Assembly (NCBI RefSeq): GCF_017874035.1
Contig: NZ_JAGGKV010000017.1
Span: 87,329-151,328 of the forward strand
Reading direction: 5' to 3'
DNA: 64,000 bases
DNA from: Paenibacillus aceris
GTDB lineage: Bacteria; Bacillota; Bacilli; Paenibacillales; NBRC-103111
This document shows positions 25,078-32,591 of the stretch, piece by piece. The translations under genes were made by a program, and so were the position numbers. Within the stretch, counting starts at the first letter, position 1. Each line of letters starts with the position of its first letter. The notes beneath the pieces were generated by a model. That model saw nothing but the letters and a program-made list of their open reading frames with translations. It was not told where the DNA came from and did not search any database.

Positions 25078-26754
25078 TTAATGCGCCGCCAAATGTTCAG
25101 CAATCGGCCCCAATGCCAGCGCCGGGAAGAACGTTAGAGCTCCGATAACTAGAATTATCATAATTAAAATCCCCATAAATAAAGGTGTATTCGTACGAAG
25201 TGTGCCTGTCGTAACAGGAACGACGCGCTTCACTGCTAGAGAGCCTGCAATGGCCAGCATCGCAATAATTGAAATGTAACGCCCAAACAGCATGACCATA
25301 CCGATCCCCAAATTGTAAAAGTTCGTATTCGCGCTCAAGCCGCCAAAGGCAGAACCGTTATTGGCCGCTCCCGATGTGAAAGCATACAACACTTCCGAAA
25401 GACCATGAAGACCTTGATTGGAGATAGAAGTGATTGATTCGGGACGTATAAGCGCCCAAGCCGTCGGTGCCAGAATGATGAGCGGGTGAGTTAGAATAGC
25501 GATGGCCGCCAGTTTGATCTCTTTTCCTTCAATCTTTTTACCTAAAAACTCTGGCGTACGGCCAACCATGAGCCCACAGATGAACACAGACAAAATCAAG
25601 TAGAGCAGGCCATTTAACAATCCGACCCCTTTACCCCCGAACACGTTGTTCAGCATCATTTCTGCAAAGGGAACGATACTGCCTAGCGGTGTAAGCGATT
25701 CATGCATATTGTTCACACTGCCGGTAGTTGCAGCCGTGGTTACGGCTGTAAATAAGGCAGATTCGGATGGTCCGAATCGGACTTCTTTCCCTTCCATGTT
25801 ACTGTGTACGCCTAACGCATCTACCGCAGGCACGCCTTTGTACTCGGCATAGAACACAGTAGCGACCATAACCAGGAAGATGATGCCCATGGCAGCGAAG
25901 ATCGTCCAGCCTTGCTTCTTGTTCTTGATCATTAAGCCGAATGCATACACAAGGGATGTAGGCAGCAGCATCATACAAATAATGTGGATTAAGTTGGCCA
26001 CTGGCGTAGGATTTTCGAAAGGATGTGCGGCATTCGTACCGAACCACCCTCCGCCGTTGGTTCCGATATGCTTAATGGATTCAAAAGAAGCAACTAAACC
26101 ACGGGTAATGGTTTGCTGAGCGCCTTCAATTGTTGTGGCCTGCACGGCTCCCGACAAGGTTTGTGGAATTCCTTGAAAAACTAAGACTAAAGCAACAATG
26201 AAGCTAAGCGGTATAAATACACGTGTTATCGCTCTAGTCAAATCTACGTAAAAGTTACCGAGATTATCTTGTCGGCCAACCAGACCGCGTGTGAATGCGA
26301 CGGCTACAGCGAATCCAGTTGCTGCCGATGTAAACATCGGGAACGTAAGCCCCACCATTTGCGAGAAATAGGAAAGTGCATTTTCACCACTGTAGGCCTG
26401 CCAGTTCGTATTTGTAATAAAAGAGACAGCCGTGTTAAAGGCTAAAGCCGGCGGCATATTCCCGATTCCATCCGGATTAAGAGGCAAATATTTCTGAAGC
26501 CGAAATACAGCATACATGAGGAGCAGCATGACAAAGTTAACTAAAAGTACAGCTCCTAAATACTTTTTCCACCCCATCGCTTCGTCTTCTTTAACTCCCA
26601 TAATTCGATAAGATACACGCTCGAAAGGAGCAAAAACACGATCAAGACCACTCTTTTCATAGCTAAAAACTTTGACCAAGTAACTACCCACAGGCTTCAC
26701 CAAAAGCATGATAATTCCCAGTGTGATAACTACTTGTAACAATCCCATACCCAT
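25078..26754 (-). CDS. kdpA: Potassium-transporting ATPase potassium-binding subunit KdpA
   Basis: A 558-residue polytopic channel-like subunit of the SKT family. Four pore-loop regions are recognisable: NTAVSFITNTNWQAYSGE, SIKHIGTNGGGWFGTNAAHP, TAATTGSVNNMHESL and TSGAANNGSAFGGL. These supply the selectivity filter of the high-affinity Kdp pump. It lies between kdpF and kdpB on the same strand. No truncation or frameshift was seen. Confidence 0.96.
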   Translation of the reverse strand: MGMGLLQVVITLGIIMLLVKPVGSYLVKVFSYEKSGLDRVFAPFERVSYRIMGVKEDEAMGWKKYLGAVLLVNFVMLLLMYAVFRLQKYLPLNPDGIGNMPPALAFNTAVSFITNTNWQAYSGENALSYFSQMVGLTFPMFTSAATGFAVAVAFTRGLVGRQDNLGNFYVDLTRAITRVFIPLSFIVALVLVFQGIPQTLSGAVQATTIEGAQQTITRGLVASFESIKHIGTNGGGWFGTNAAHPFENPTPVANLIHIICMMLLPTSLVYAFGLMIKNKKQGWTIFAAMGIIFLVMVATVFYAEYKGVPAVDALGVHSNMEGKEVRFGPSESALFTAVTTAATTGSVNNMHESLTPLGSIVPFAEMMLNNVFGGKGVGLLNGLLYLILSVFICGLMVGRTPEFLGKKIEGKEIKLAAIAILTHPLIILAPTAWALIRPESITSISNQGLHGLSEVLYAFTSGAANNGSAFGGLSANTNFYNLGIGMVMLFGRYISIIAMLAIAGSLAVKRVVPVTTGTLRTNTPLFMGILIMIILVIGALTFFPALALGPIAEHLAAH

Positions 26755-26795
26755 AGTAGGTTCTCCCCCTGCTTACATAAGCTCATATTCTACAA

Positions 26796-26873
26796 TTAAA
26801 ATTTCTCTGGCTTCACTAGAACAAAACCGAGATACACCATGATGGCAAATGCAATGAATCCAATAACAATCAT
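26796..26873 (-). CDS. kdpF: KdpF, small subunit of the Kdp pump
   Basis: A 25-codon gene with a strong GTAGGAGGTACTC ribosome binding site. The peptide is one hydrophobic helix (MIVIGFIAFAIMVYLGF) ending in LVKPEKF, matching the size and shape of KdpF, which stabilises the KdpABC complex in the membrane. It sits 41 bases before kdpA, its standard place, and is too short for common gene finders. Confidence 0.9.
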   Translation of the reverse strand: MIVIGFIAFAIMVYLGFVLVKPEKF

Positions 26874-26927
26874 TTGAGTACCTCCTACTCGTTTTTTCCC
26901 AAAAAAACTCTCGTCGAAAGCATGAGC

Positions 26928-27014
26928 TTACGCCTTTTCACAATATTTAAAAAATCCCCAAAACCCTAAAAATGTTAATGCCATTAATAAGACCATCGTT
27001 ACATCGTTGTACAT
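26928..27014 (-). CDS. 28-residue single-span membrane protein in the kdp operon
   Basis: A 28-codon gene behind a GGAGGAGGTGTG ribosome binding site, 54 bases upstream of kdpF. The peptide has a short polar start (MYNDVT), one hydrophobic aromatic helix (VLLMALTFLGFWGFF), and a KYCEKA tail. I recall similarly sized peptides ending in a K-x-C-[ED]-[KR] tail next to kdp genes in other phyla, but could not check this. It may be an additional small Kdp subunit or regulator. The position and ribosome binding site make translation likely. Confidence 0.75.
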   Translation of the reverse strand: MYNDVTMVLLMALTFLGFWGFFKYCEKA

Positions 27015-27033
27015 AGCACACCTCCTCCAGAAG

Positions 27034-27459
27034 TCAGAATGAATCTATGGTTTTATTTGCTTTTAGGGATGAAAGTAGAAACTTAACATCACCATTTTTA
27101 GAATAAATAACGTAGTCCGCACCAAGCCCTTTGTAAATCAATCTAGGATTTACGCTCTGGGTGACGACGTAAATAGGTCTTGATGTCCAACTGCGGCATA
27201 TCTGGATGTACCGGCAGCATAAAGGCAAGCTCTCCTCGAACAGGATGACGTTACCGATCGGGTAATCCGGAATGTTGGAAGCTCTCTGCTCCAACGTATC
27301 TACTTGGATGATTTGTTTCACTCCCTGCGCTTCTAACCTGATTCTTTCCATCTTGTTGTTGGTTAATGCAATAAAAGGAAGACCAACCAACTTAGTTTGC
27401 TTCATAAATTCCTCGCCTGCCTTGGTCGGCGCAGCTATCAGCAAAACATCACTTTGCAT
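27034..27459 (-). CDS. Rossmann-like protein at the head of the kdp operon
   Basis: About 141 residues of alternating strands and helices (DVLLIAA, PFIALTN, QIIQVD, NVILFEE, PIYVVT, DYVIYS). The last part, IYVVTQSVNPRLIYKGLGAD followed by YVIYS, resembles the second half of TrkA-N/RCK domains that regulate potassium channels. The nucleotide-binding GxGxxG loop of true RCK domains is missing, so the match is only structural in feel. The start at 27459 is chosen because the promoter lies at 27487-27492. A longer frame beginning at 27639 would start upstream of transcription. It is the first gene of the kdp transcript, 19 bases before the 28-residue gene. Confidence 0.7.
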   Translation of the reverse strand: MQSDVLLIAAPTKAGEEFMKQTKLVGLPFIALTNNKMERIRLEAQGVKQIIQVDTLEQRASNIPDYPIGNVILFEESLPLCCRYIQICRSWTSRPIYVVTQSVNPRLIYKGLGADYVIYSKNGDVKFLLSSLKANKTIDSF

Positions 27460-27486
27460 GATAATCACCGCCCCCTTTCCTGACCC

Positions 27487-27544
27487 ATTGTAACGCCGAA
27501 ATGTATAAAAAGGGGGTAAAGAATCCCATACATCCGTATAAAAA
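27487..27544 (-). promoter_or_regulatory. kdp promoter with candidate KdpE operator
   Basis: Read leftwards, TTTTTATAC occurs at 27544-27536 and again at 27511-27503, exactly 33 bases apart, with GATTCTTTACC between. This places T-rich heptamers (TTTATAC, TTTACCC, TTTATAC) at offsets 0, 22 and 33, all multiples of 11. Ten bases after the last heptamer is TACAAT (27492-27487), a good -10 box, so the operator replaces the -35. The E. coli KdpE operator, as I remember it, has TTTATAC and TTTACAC 11 bases apart. The same layout occurs at 29043-29100. Confidence 0.72.
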
Positions 27545-27642
27545 AAGCATAAAAATGCTCTTCGATTGACAGTGAACCCAGAGTCAAATCTAGCCGAGTT
27601 TGGCAAATTCAACGAAAGATCAGCCATGCTCTGAGTCACTTG

Positions 27643-27682
27643 ATAAGAAAAACCGTCAGGGAAGTGGAAATTCCTGACGGTT
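27643..27682 (-). terminator. Intrinsic terminator shielding the kdp promoter
   Basis: AACCGTCAGG/CCTGACGGTT hairpin with a 12-base loop. In the leftward direction it is followed by TTTTTCTT. It separates kdp from the riboswitch-controlled gene upstream, so kdp must rely on its own promoter. Confidence 0.82.
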
Positions 27683-27790
27683 CTTAGGTTTGGCGTACAT
27701 CGTTAATCTTGTATTCATGCATTCTTCCTACATAAGGATAGATAAATAGTCATGCTGCATACACTTATCCCAAACATGGATGCCCCGCCA

Positions 27791-27977
27791 TAAATAAGGG
27801 AACTCCATTCCCCTATTTAAGTAAATAGCGGAATTTGTGGGTTGGAGGGGAACTACAGGCTCTTATTCCACCTCCATCGTTCAAATAGGTGTCAAAATGG
27901 CGAAATAGCGGCCCCTAGTTCCCTCTCCCTCACGCAAAGTGATCTTTTGCGCAATATAGCGCCCTGTAGTTCCCCTA
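27791..27977. repeat. Intergenic repeat cluster C (GGGAACTACAGG family)
   Basis: Four copies. One double-ended copy lies at 27791-27817 (AAATAAGGGAACTCC running into TTCCCCTATTT), a forward copy at 27847-27869, and inverted copies at 27902-27925 and 27953-27977. It lies between two leftward terminators, in the 320 bases between the kdp promoter region and the riboswitch-controlled gene. No gene is seen there. Confidence 0.8.
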
Positions 27978-28001
27978 CAAACATAGAAATTCTTATATGT
28001 T

Positions 28002-28036
28002 AAAAAAGGACCGTCAGTTCACCCTGACGATCCTTC
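28002..28036 (-). terminator. Intrinsic terminator after the riboswitch-controlled gene
   Basis: AAGGA-CGTCAG/CTGACG-TCCTT hairpin with a six-base loop and a T6 tail in the leftward direction, 37 bases past the stop at 28073. The unit is therefore monocistronic. Confidence 0.85.
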
Positions 28037-28072
28037 AACTATCGAAGTATCTCGTAAAATAAAGCAACCACC

Positions 28073-28540
28073 CTAGAAAGAGATATACGCCCCGGAATGC
28101 TCAAATAAATAATTGCGGTTCCATAGGAAGCTTAGTTCTTTCTGGCGTCCAGCTGAATGCTCCAGCTTTGCAGATAGATCCGTTAAAGCCGATTCTATTA
28201 AATGTGTTCGAACCTCTCCCCATGCCTCTTCTTTCTGATGAATGTAGTGCAAGCCATCCTCAGGGGTCAGTCCTTTGAGCTTCTGGAAGACAATAGCCCA
28301 CTGAACGAAATCCCCTTTCAAGCTGCCGCATGGAATCACGAACTCCCCTAAACCGCATGTTCCGAGATTGGTTGAGAGGGTAAGCAAGCCGCAATGACAG
28401 TCACTTCCGTGCCCGGAGTGCAGCCTATCCGCTAGTTCACAATCAAAACGAAAACATTCAATACGGGTAATCTTGCAGGCCTGGGTAAGCTTGATACATT
28501 CCTCTTTTTCTTTTACTAGAGACAGGGGTTCCGAATACAT
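28073..28540 (-). CDS. Uncharacterised protein under c-di-AMP riboswitch control (155 aa)
   Basis: A 155-residue soluble protein with six cysteines, including CHCG near residue 48. The layout weakly resembles the N-terminal capping domain of the enolase superfamily: KITRIECFRF, then STNLGTCGLGEFV, a helix ending in FQKLKGLTPED, and the terminal HLIESALTDLSAKLEHSAG that in those enzymes leads into the barrel. The barrel itself is absent, so catalysis of that type is excluded. GAGGAGAG precedes the ATG. Expression should be shut off by c-di-AMP through the riboswitch immediately upstream. Known targets of this class handle potassium, osmolytes or cell-wall turnover. The function here is unknown. 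Confidence 0.8.
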   Translation of the reverse strand: MYSEPLSLVKEKEECIKLTQACKITRIECFRFDCELADRLHSGHGSDCHCGLLTLSTNLGTCGLGEFVIPCGSLKGDFVQWAIVFQKLKGLTPEDGLHYIHQKEEAWGEVRTHLIESALTDLSAKLEHSAGRQKELSFLWNRNYLFEHSGAYISF

Positions 28541-28570
28541 AATAGATTCACTCTCCTCAAAATGTGAACA

Positions 28571-28806
28571 ACAAAAAGAAGCCTAAAGCAGAGATACTCT
28601 ACTCTCGGGCTTTGGTAGAAGGCACGATAGAAGTTAGTTCTCTCCCAATTACGCTTACGAGGTTAGCTGTCGGATTCGGGCTTGGAAGTGCCCTACCTTG
28701 GCAAGCTTTCGCTTGCTTTGGATTCACCCCAAGAAACCGCGGATGACACTCATCGGCTTCTGATTGGTTCCCCCGTTCCCCTTTCGGGAACTCAGCGTTT
28801 TCAAGC
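28571..28806 (-). promoter_or_regulatory. Cyclic di-AMP riboswitch (ydaO-yuaA class) with terminator
   Basis: On the leftward strand the conserved landmarks appear in order: AACGCTGAGTTCCCG near 28798-28784, GGGGAACGGGGGAACCA, TTGGGGTGAAT near 28730-28720, then CCCGAATCCGACAGCTAACC with TCGTAAGCG and TTGGGAGAG ending near 28640. These match the ydaO-yuaA aptamer. An intrinsic terminator follows at 28615-28571 (CCAAAGC/GCTTT-A-GG stem, GAGAG/CTCT inner stem, then CTTTTTG), so c-di-AMP binding should turn the downstream 155-residue gene off. Confidence 0.95.
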
Positions 28807-28829
28807 TTAATGTGAAGTTGTTGAAACGA

Positions 28830-28858
28830 ATGTTACGCCTTTTAGCAATCCTTGTAAA
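28830..28858 (-). promoter_or_regulatory. Promoter of the riboswitch transcript
   Basis: Leftward TTTACA (28858-28853) and TAACAT (28835-28830) with a 17-base spacer. Transcription would begin near 28823, just before the first aptamer helix. Confidence 0.6.
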
Positions 28859-29042
28859 ACGCTGTGGAGAGACTAATTTCTTGTTTTTTGCCGTAATCCG
28901 CAAATGAAAGCGCATCCAATATAGTGAAGCATTTATTTTCGATAGCCGGGCTTCCGAAATCTTTCATTTTCATTCTTTTATCATCCGCATCCCATTCTTC
29001 TATGACATTTCAAGCCATTAGAGCACTTAAGTTTTTAGACAT

Positions 29043-29100
29043 TTTTTATACGATTTCTAATGATTCTTTACCTCATTTTTATACGGTTCCCTCTTAAAAT
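29043..29100 (+). promoter_or_regulatory. Second candidate KdpE operator and promoter
   Basis: TTTTTATAC at 29043-29051 and at 29076-29084, 33 bases apart, with GATTCTTTACC between them in the same place as at the kdp promoter. Ten bases after the last heptamer comes TAAAAT (29095-29100). The spacing of every element equals that at 27487-27544. The element drives the 174-residue gene that starts at 29160, giving a leader of about 53 bases with AAAAAGGAGAA before the ATG. Confidence 0.72.
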
Positions 29101-29159
29101 TAAAGAGTAATCACCCCATCCAATTTCATAAGAGTCAGACGTCAAAAAGGAGAACTGAT

Positions 29160-29684
29160 ATGGCATCCATTCCTCTTTATTATTTAGGATTAGTCCCCCA
29201 TGTATTAAATCCGATTTCTTTAGAATACGAGTGGTTCGGTGTCTTATGGCTAGAGGAAAATAACCGTTTTCCCATTATTGTCGGGTACTGGTTTATGAAG
29301 GAAAAATCCGAAATCACGCAAAACGCCATTCAATCAGGGTTTTCCAAATGGACGGAAGTCTCCGAGCATTACATTGTCATGAACATGTACCGGTCCATCC
29401 GGAACAAGCAGCAGGAGCAGGACTGGAAGCAGCGAACGCGGCTATCCATCCGCATGATTTTCAAAACGCCATGGAGGGACGTTCCCGCGGGATTGTATGT
29501 TATAAAATCAAGAGAGACCTTTCCGCTGCATGCTTCTGCGATATGTAAGAAAAAGTTCTTTGTTTGGTTGGAGCATGCTGCCGTATGTGAAACAGAGCAA
29601 GAGCTTCAAGCTTTCATCAGACGGGTGCAAAAAGAACACCACGCGGAGAACATCATGAAAGCAGGAAGCCCTAGCCTGAAGTGA
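29160..29684 (+). CDS. Uncharacterised protein with a kdp-like promoter (174 aa)
   Basis: A 174-residue basic, tryptophan-rich protein without a signal peptide or clear membrane helix. The first half carries VLWLEENNRFPIIVGYWFM. The second half is charged (QEQDWKQRTRLSIRMIF, AFIRRVQKEHH). AAAAAGGAGAA sits at a normal distance from the ATG. I do not recognise the family. Its promoter has the same composite operator as kdp, so it should be induced under potassium limitation by KdpE (inference). It is convergent with kimA and divergent from the c-di-AMP riboswitch gene, deep in a cluster of potassium genes. Confidence 0.78.
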   Translation: MASIPLYYLGLVPHVLNPISLEYEWFGVLWLEENNRFPIIVGYWFMKEKSEITQNAIQSGFSKWTEVSEHYIVMNMYRSIRNKQQEQDWKQRTRLSIRMIFKTPWRDVPAGLYVIKSRETFPLHASAICKKKFFVWLEHAAVCETEQELQAFIRRVQKEHHAENIMKAGSPSLK

Positions 29685-29716
29685 ATCTTAACATGCAGGA
29701 TTCGCCGTTCTTTCCA

Positions 29717-31546
29717 TTACTTCTTCAAATGATATGGTACTGTTGTCACAATCAGATCCTTCCGGTACAGCAGAAAAGCGCGGATCAGCAAGCTGGACTG
29801 ATTATGGAGAATATGCTGCCAGTTCTTCTTGGGAATAAACTGCGGAATCAAGACGGTTACCCGAAAGTTCGACTCTTTCGCCTTATGTTCCACAGTGTCA
29901 ATAAACTTCGTCAACGGCTGAATGATGCTTCGATAGTGAGAATGCAGTGTCACTAACCGCACATCGGGCTGCCATTCCTCCCATTTCTCTTGGAATTGCT
30001 TCTCGGTATCGCGGTCAAAAGCCACGTAAACAGCAATAATCTGGTCCGGAGACAACGATTTGGCATAGTTCATTGAATTCTCGACCACATGCGTGATCCC
30101 CGCGACAGGCACGATCATCACATTGCCTTCGATTGGTATGGCAGGCTCACAAGTCGTGATCCGCAGCTGCTCACCTACGGCCTCATAGTGCTTCTTGATT
30201 TTGTGGAAAGTATAAACAATCAAGGGAAGGAAAATAAACACAGGCCAGACCTGCCCCAGTTTCGTTATGAAAAAAATCAGCATGACGGTAAAACTAATCA
30301 ACGCGCCAATCAGATTGACCGTTAGTTTAACAATCCAACCCTTAGGCTTCTCGCGTATCCACTTGACCAGCATCCCTGTTTGCGCGAGCGTAAAAGGAAT
30401 AAACACGCCAACGGCATACAGCGGTATGAGATGCTCCGTTTTGCCTTTGAAGGCGATGATCAGAATGATGGACATAATCGCCAGGAAAATGATCCCGTTG
30501 GAATACCCCAAACGATCCCCTCTGATCGTAAACATTCTGGCGATATATTTATCCCTGGCCAGATTAACGGCGAGCAAAGGGAATGCGGAATATCCCGTAT
30601 TCGCGGCGAGCACAAGGATCATGGCCGTAGTGCCCTGGATGAAATAATACATATAATTCCTCCCAAACGTTTGAGAGGCAATCTGGGAGACGACGGTTTC
30701 CTGCGTTTTGGGCGCGATGCCGTAGGCATAAGCCAAATACACGATGCCTGCGAACAAAATGGCAAGCAGCAATCCCATAGCCGCTAACGTTTTGGAGGCA
30801 TTGTTCGGTCCGGGATCCTTAAAGTTAGGTATGGCATTCGAGATAGCTTCAACCCCCGTTAAGGCAGAGCTCCCGGATGCGAAAGCTTTTAGTAACAAGA
30901 ACAAGGTAATGCCGGCGACTGGCGTCCCCAATGTAGCATGCGTTTCCGGTGAGACGGCTCCTGTCATCCCCTTATATAAGCCTACGCCAATTAAAATAAA
31001 CAGGGCCAAAATAAACAAATATACGGGGTAAGCCAAGATCGAGGCGGACTCGGTTATCCCTCTGAGATTTAAGATCGTTATGGCGACAACAAGTAAACAG
31101 GCAATATCCACATTGTACGGATGCAGCTGCGGGAACGCAGAAGTAATGGCGTCCGTCCCTGCTGAGATGCTGACCGCTACAGTTAGGATGTAATCCACCA
31201 GCAAGGAGCCCCCTGCAAGCAAACCTGCGTTCACACCCAAATTTTCCTTGGAAACGACATAGGCTCCTCCCCCATGTGGATAAGCAAAAATGATTTGCCG
31301 ATAGGACAAGATGAGGGCCAATAAAAGGATCAGCACACCTACACCGATCGGTACGGAGTACCAAAGCGCCACAGTGCTTATCGTGACGAGCACGATTAAA
31401 ATCTGCTCTGGTCCATAGGCGACCGAAGATAGTGCATCAGAGGAGAGGATCGCTAACGCTTTTGTTTTATTCAGTTTTTGCTCCCCTAGTTCTGCTGATT
31501 TAAGCGGTTGACCGATCAGAAACCGTTTCAAGGCAGACAACATCAT
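29717..31546 (-). CDS. kimA: KimA-type potassium importer
   Basis: A 609-residue APC-superfamily transporter with about 12 membrane helices, followed by a 150-residue cytoplasmic domain of the kind that binds c-di-AMP. Family-typical stretches include LNKTKALAILSSDALSSVAYG, YPHGGGAYVVSKENLG and GSSALTGVEAISNAIP. Sequence and length agree with B. subtilis KimA (formerly YdaO), a proton-coupled high-affinity potassium importer inhibited by c-di-AMP. In B. subtilis a c-di-AMP riboswitch precedes kimA itself. Here the 170 bases upstream of the start show no such aptamer, while one lies about 0.9 kb beyond its 3' end in front of another gene. Confidence 0.93.
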   Translation of the reverse strand: MMLSALKRFLIGQPLKSAELGEQKLNKTKALAILSSDALSSVAYGPEQILIVLVTISTVALWYSVPIGVGVLILLLALILSYRQIIFAYPHGGGAYVVSKENLGVNAGLLAGGSLLVDYILTVAVSISAGTDAITSAFPQLHPYNVDIACLLVVAITILNLRGITESASILAYPVYLFILALFILIGVGLYKGMTGAVSPETHATLGTPVAGITLFLLLKAFASGSSALTGVEAISNAIPNFKDPGPNNASKTLAAMGLLLAILFAGIVYLAYAYGIAPKTQETVVSQIASQTFGRNYMYYFIQGTTAMILVLAANTGYSAFPLLAVNLARDKYIARMFTIRGDRLGYSNGIIFLAIMSIILIIAFKGKTEHLIPLYAVGVFIPFTLAQTGMLVKWIREKPKGWIVKLTVNLIGALISFTVMLIFFITKLGQVWPVFIFLPLIVYTFHKIKKHYEAVGEQLRITTCEPAIPIEGNVMIVPVAGITHVVENSMNYAKSLSPDQIIAVYVAFDRDTEKQFQEKWEEWQPDVRLVTLHSHYRSIIQPLTKFIDTVEHKAKESNFRVTVLIPQFIPKKNWQHILHNQSSLLIRAFLLYRKDLIVTTVPYHLKK

Positions 31547-31655
31547 ACCACCACCATATTTTTGAGTTCTCCCTTAAATTACCCTGCAAGATAAAATAAG
31601 AACCAAGAATCAAGCTGCCAAGTTTCTACAAAAGACGAGTAAGCCTTATGATAAA

Positions 31656-32591
31656 ATGAAAGGGATCGTCTACGCAGTCTACCCTTGGATGGTGATGACA
31701 ATGTCCGGCATATCTCCGATTCGGCACACCACATATCGAGAGCTGGCACCCAGCGTGCATTGGGCCCAACTGCATCAAAGAACGCCTCAATTCAAATGGG
31801 CGCGGCGCATTTACGACTTTCAGTTTTTGTATGTCGTTCAGGGCGAGCTGCTGGCCACTTTACTCGGGGAGTCCATCCTGGTTCCGGCGGGGAAATTGCT
31901 GCTGCTGCCTGCCAACGTTTATCACAACATCGAGGTGTTAACGGCTCCGCATGTTCATTTGCTGGGGATTCATTTCGACTTCTTTAGCGACCTGCGTGTG
32001 AAGCAAGGGGATATTGTGGTGGATGAAAACAATCCGTTACCCGAATGTTTCTGCGCGATGCCTTATATCGACGGTACGCCCTTGTTTCCTTGCGGATATT
32101 CCATCTCCCTTCCCCCAGCTGTGGTTTCGCTTATGGAGGCAACGATCCATGAAATGACCGAACGGAAACAAGGCTACGAAATGGTCTGCAAGGGGCTTAT
32201 GCTGCAAATGCTCACCCTGCTTATTCGGCATCAAGCCGAGACCAATCGCACCCTTCATCCGAAATATCAAGAAAGCTTACAACATTTAGCTCATGAACTC
32301 AAAATGAGTTACCGGAAAAAGTGGACCAATAGCGAGATGGCCGCTTTTATCAACGTTCATGAAGACTATATGAGTAAGCTTTTTAAAGATATGCTGGGCA
32401 TGAGCCCCAATAAGTATTTGCAATCCGTAAGGCATCAGCAGGCGAAGCGGTTATTGCGCGAAACGGATGATAAAATCGAAAGAATCGCGCTGGAAATCGG
32501 CTATGATGATTTTCACTACTTCAGCCGGATATTTCGAAAATGGGAAGGAATGTCAGCCCAGCAATACCGCAGGTTCTCACAAATCATATGA
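31656..32591 (+). CDS. AraC family transcriptional regulator
   Basis: About 296-311 residues. The N-terminal half is a cupin-like effector domain (FQFLYVVQGELLATLLGE, then GKLLLLPANVYHNIEV). The last 100 residues form an AraC double helix-turn-helix (NSEMAAFINVHEDYMSKLF, then IERIALEIGYDDFHYFSRIF). No good ribosome binding site precedes the ATG at 31656. The ATG at 31701, behind GGATGGTG, is a plausible alternative. The stop abuts the stop of the convergent YesN-type gene, so the regulator may belong with the sugar locus to the right. Confidence 0.85.
   Translation: MKGIVYAVYPWMVMTMSGISPIRHTTYRELAPSVHWAQLHQRTPQFKWARRIYDFQFLYVVQGELLATLLGESILVPAGKLLLLPANVYHNIEVLTAPHVHLLGIHFDFFSDLRVKQGDIVVDENNPLPECFCAMPYIDGTPLFPCGYSISLPPAVVSLMEATIHEMTERKQGYEMVCKGLMLQMLTLLIRHQAETNRTLHPKYQESLQHLAHELKMSYRKKWTNSEMAAFINVHEDYMSKLFKDMLGMSPNKYLQSVRHQQAKRLLRETDDKIERIALEIGYDDFHYFSRIFRKWEGMSAQQYRRFSQII

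Noticed and set aside
27460..27639. Upstream extension of the Rossmann-like gene to give 201 residues
   Set aside because: The predicted kdp promoter and operator (27487-27544) lie inside the extension, the added residues show no domain character, and the ATG at 27459 has a suitable purine-rich region upstream.
27460..27650. c-di-AMP riboswitch immediately upstream of kdp
   Set aside because: None of the ydaO-yuaA landmarks (GGGGGAACCA, GGGGTGAAT, CGACAGCTAACC) appear there; the only aptamer lies at 28640-28806 and is insulated by two terminators.
31547..31660. c-di-AMP riboswitch upstream of kimA as in B. subtilis
   Set aside because: The interval is too short and lacks the conserved aptamer segments.
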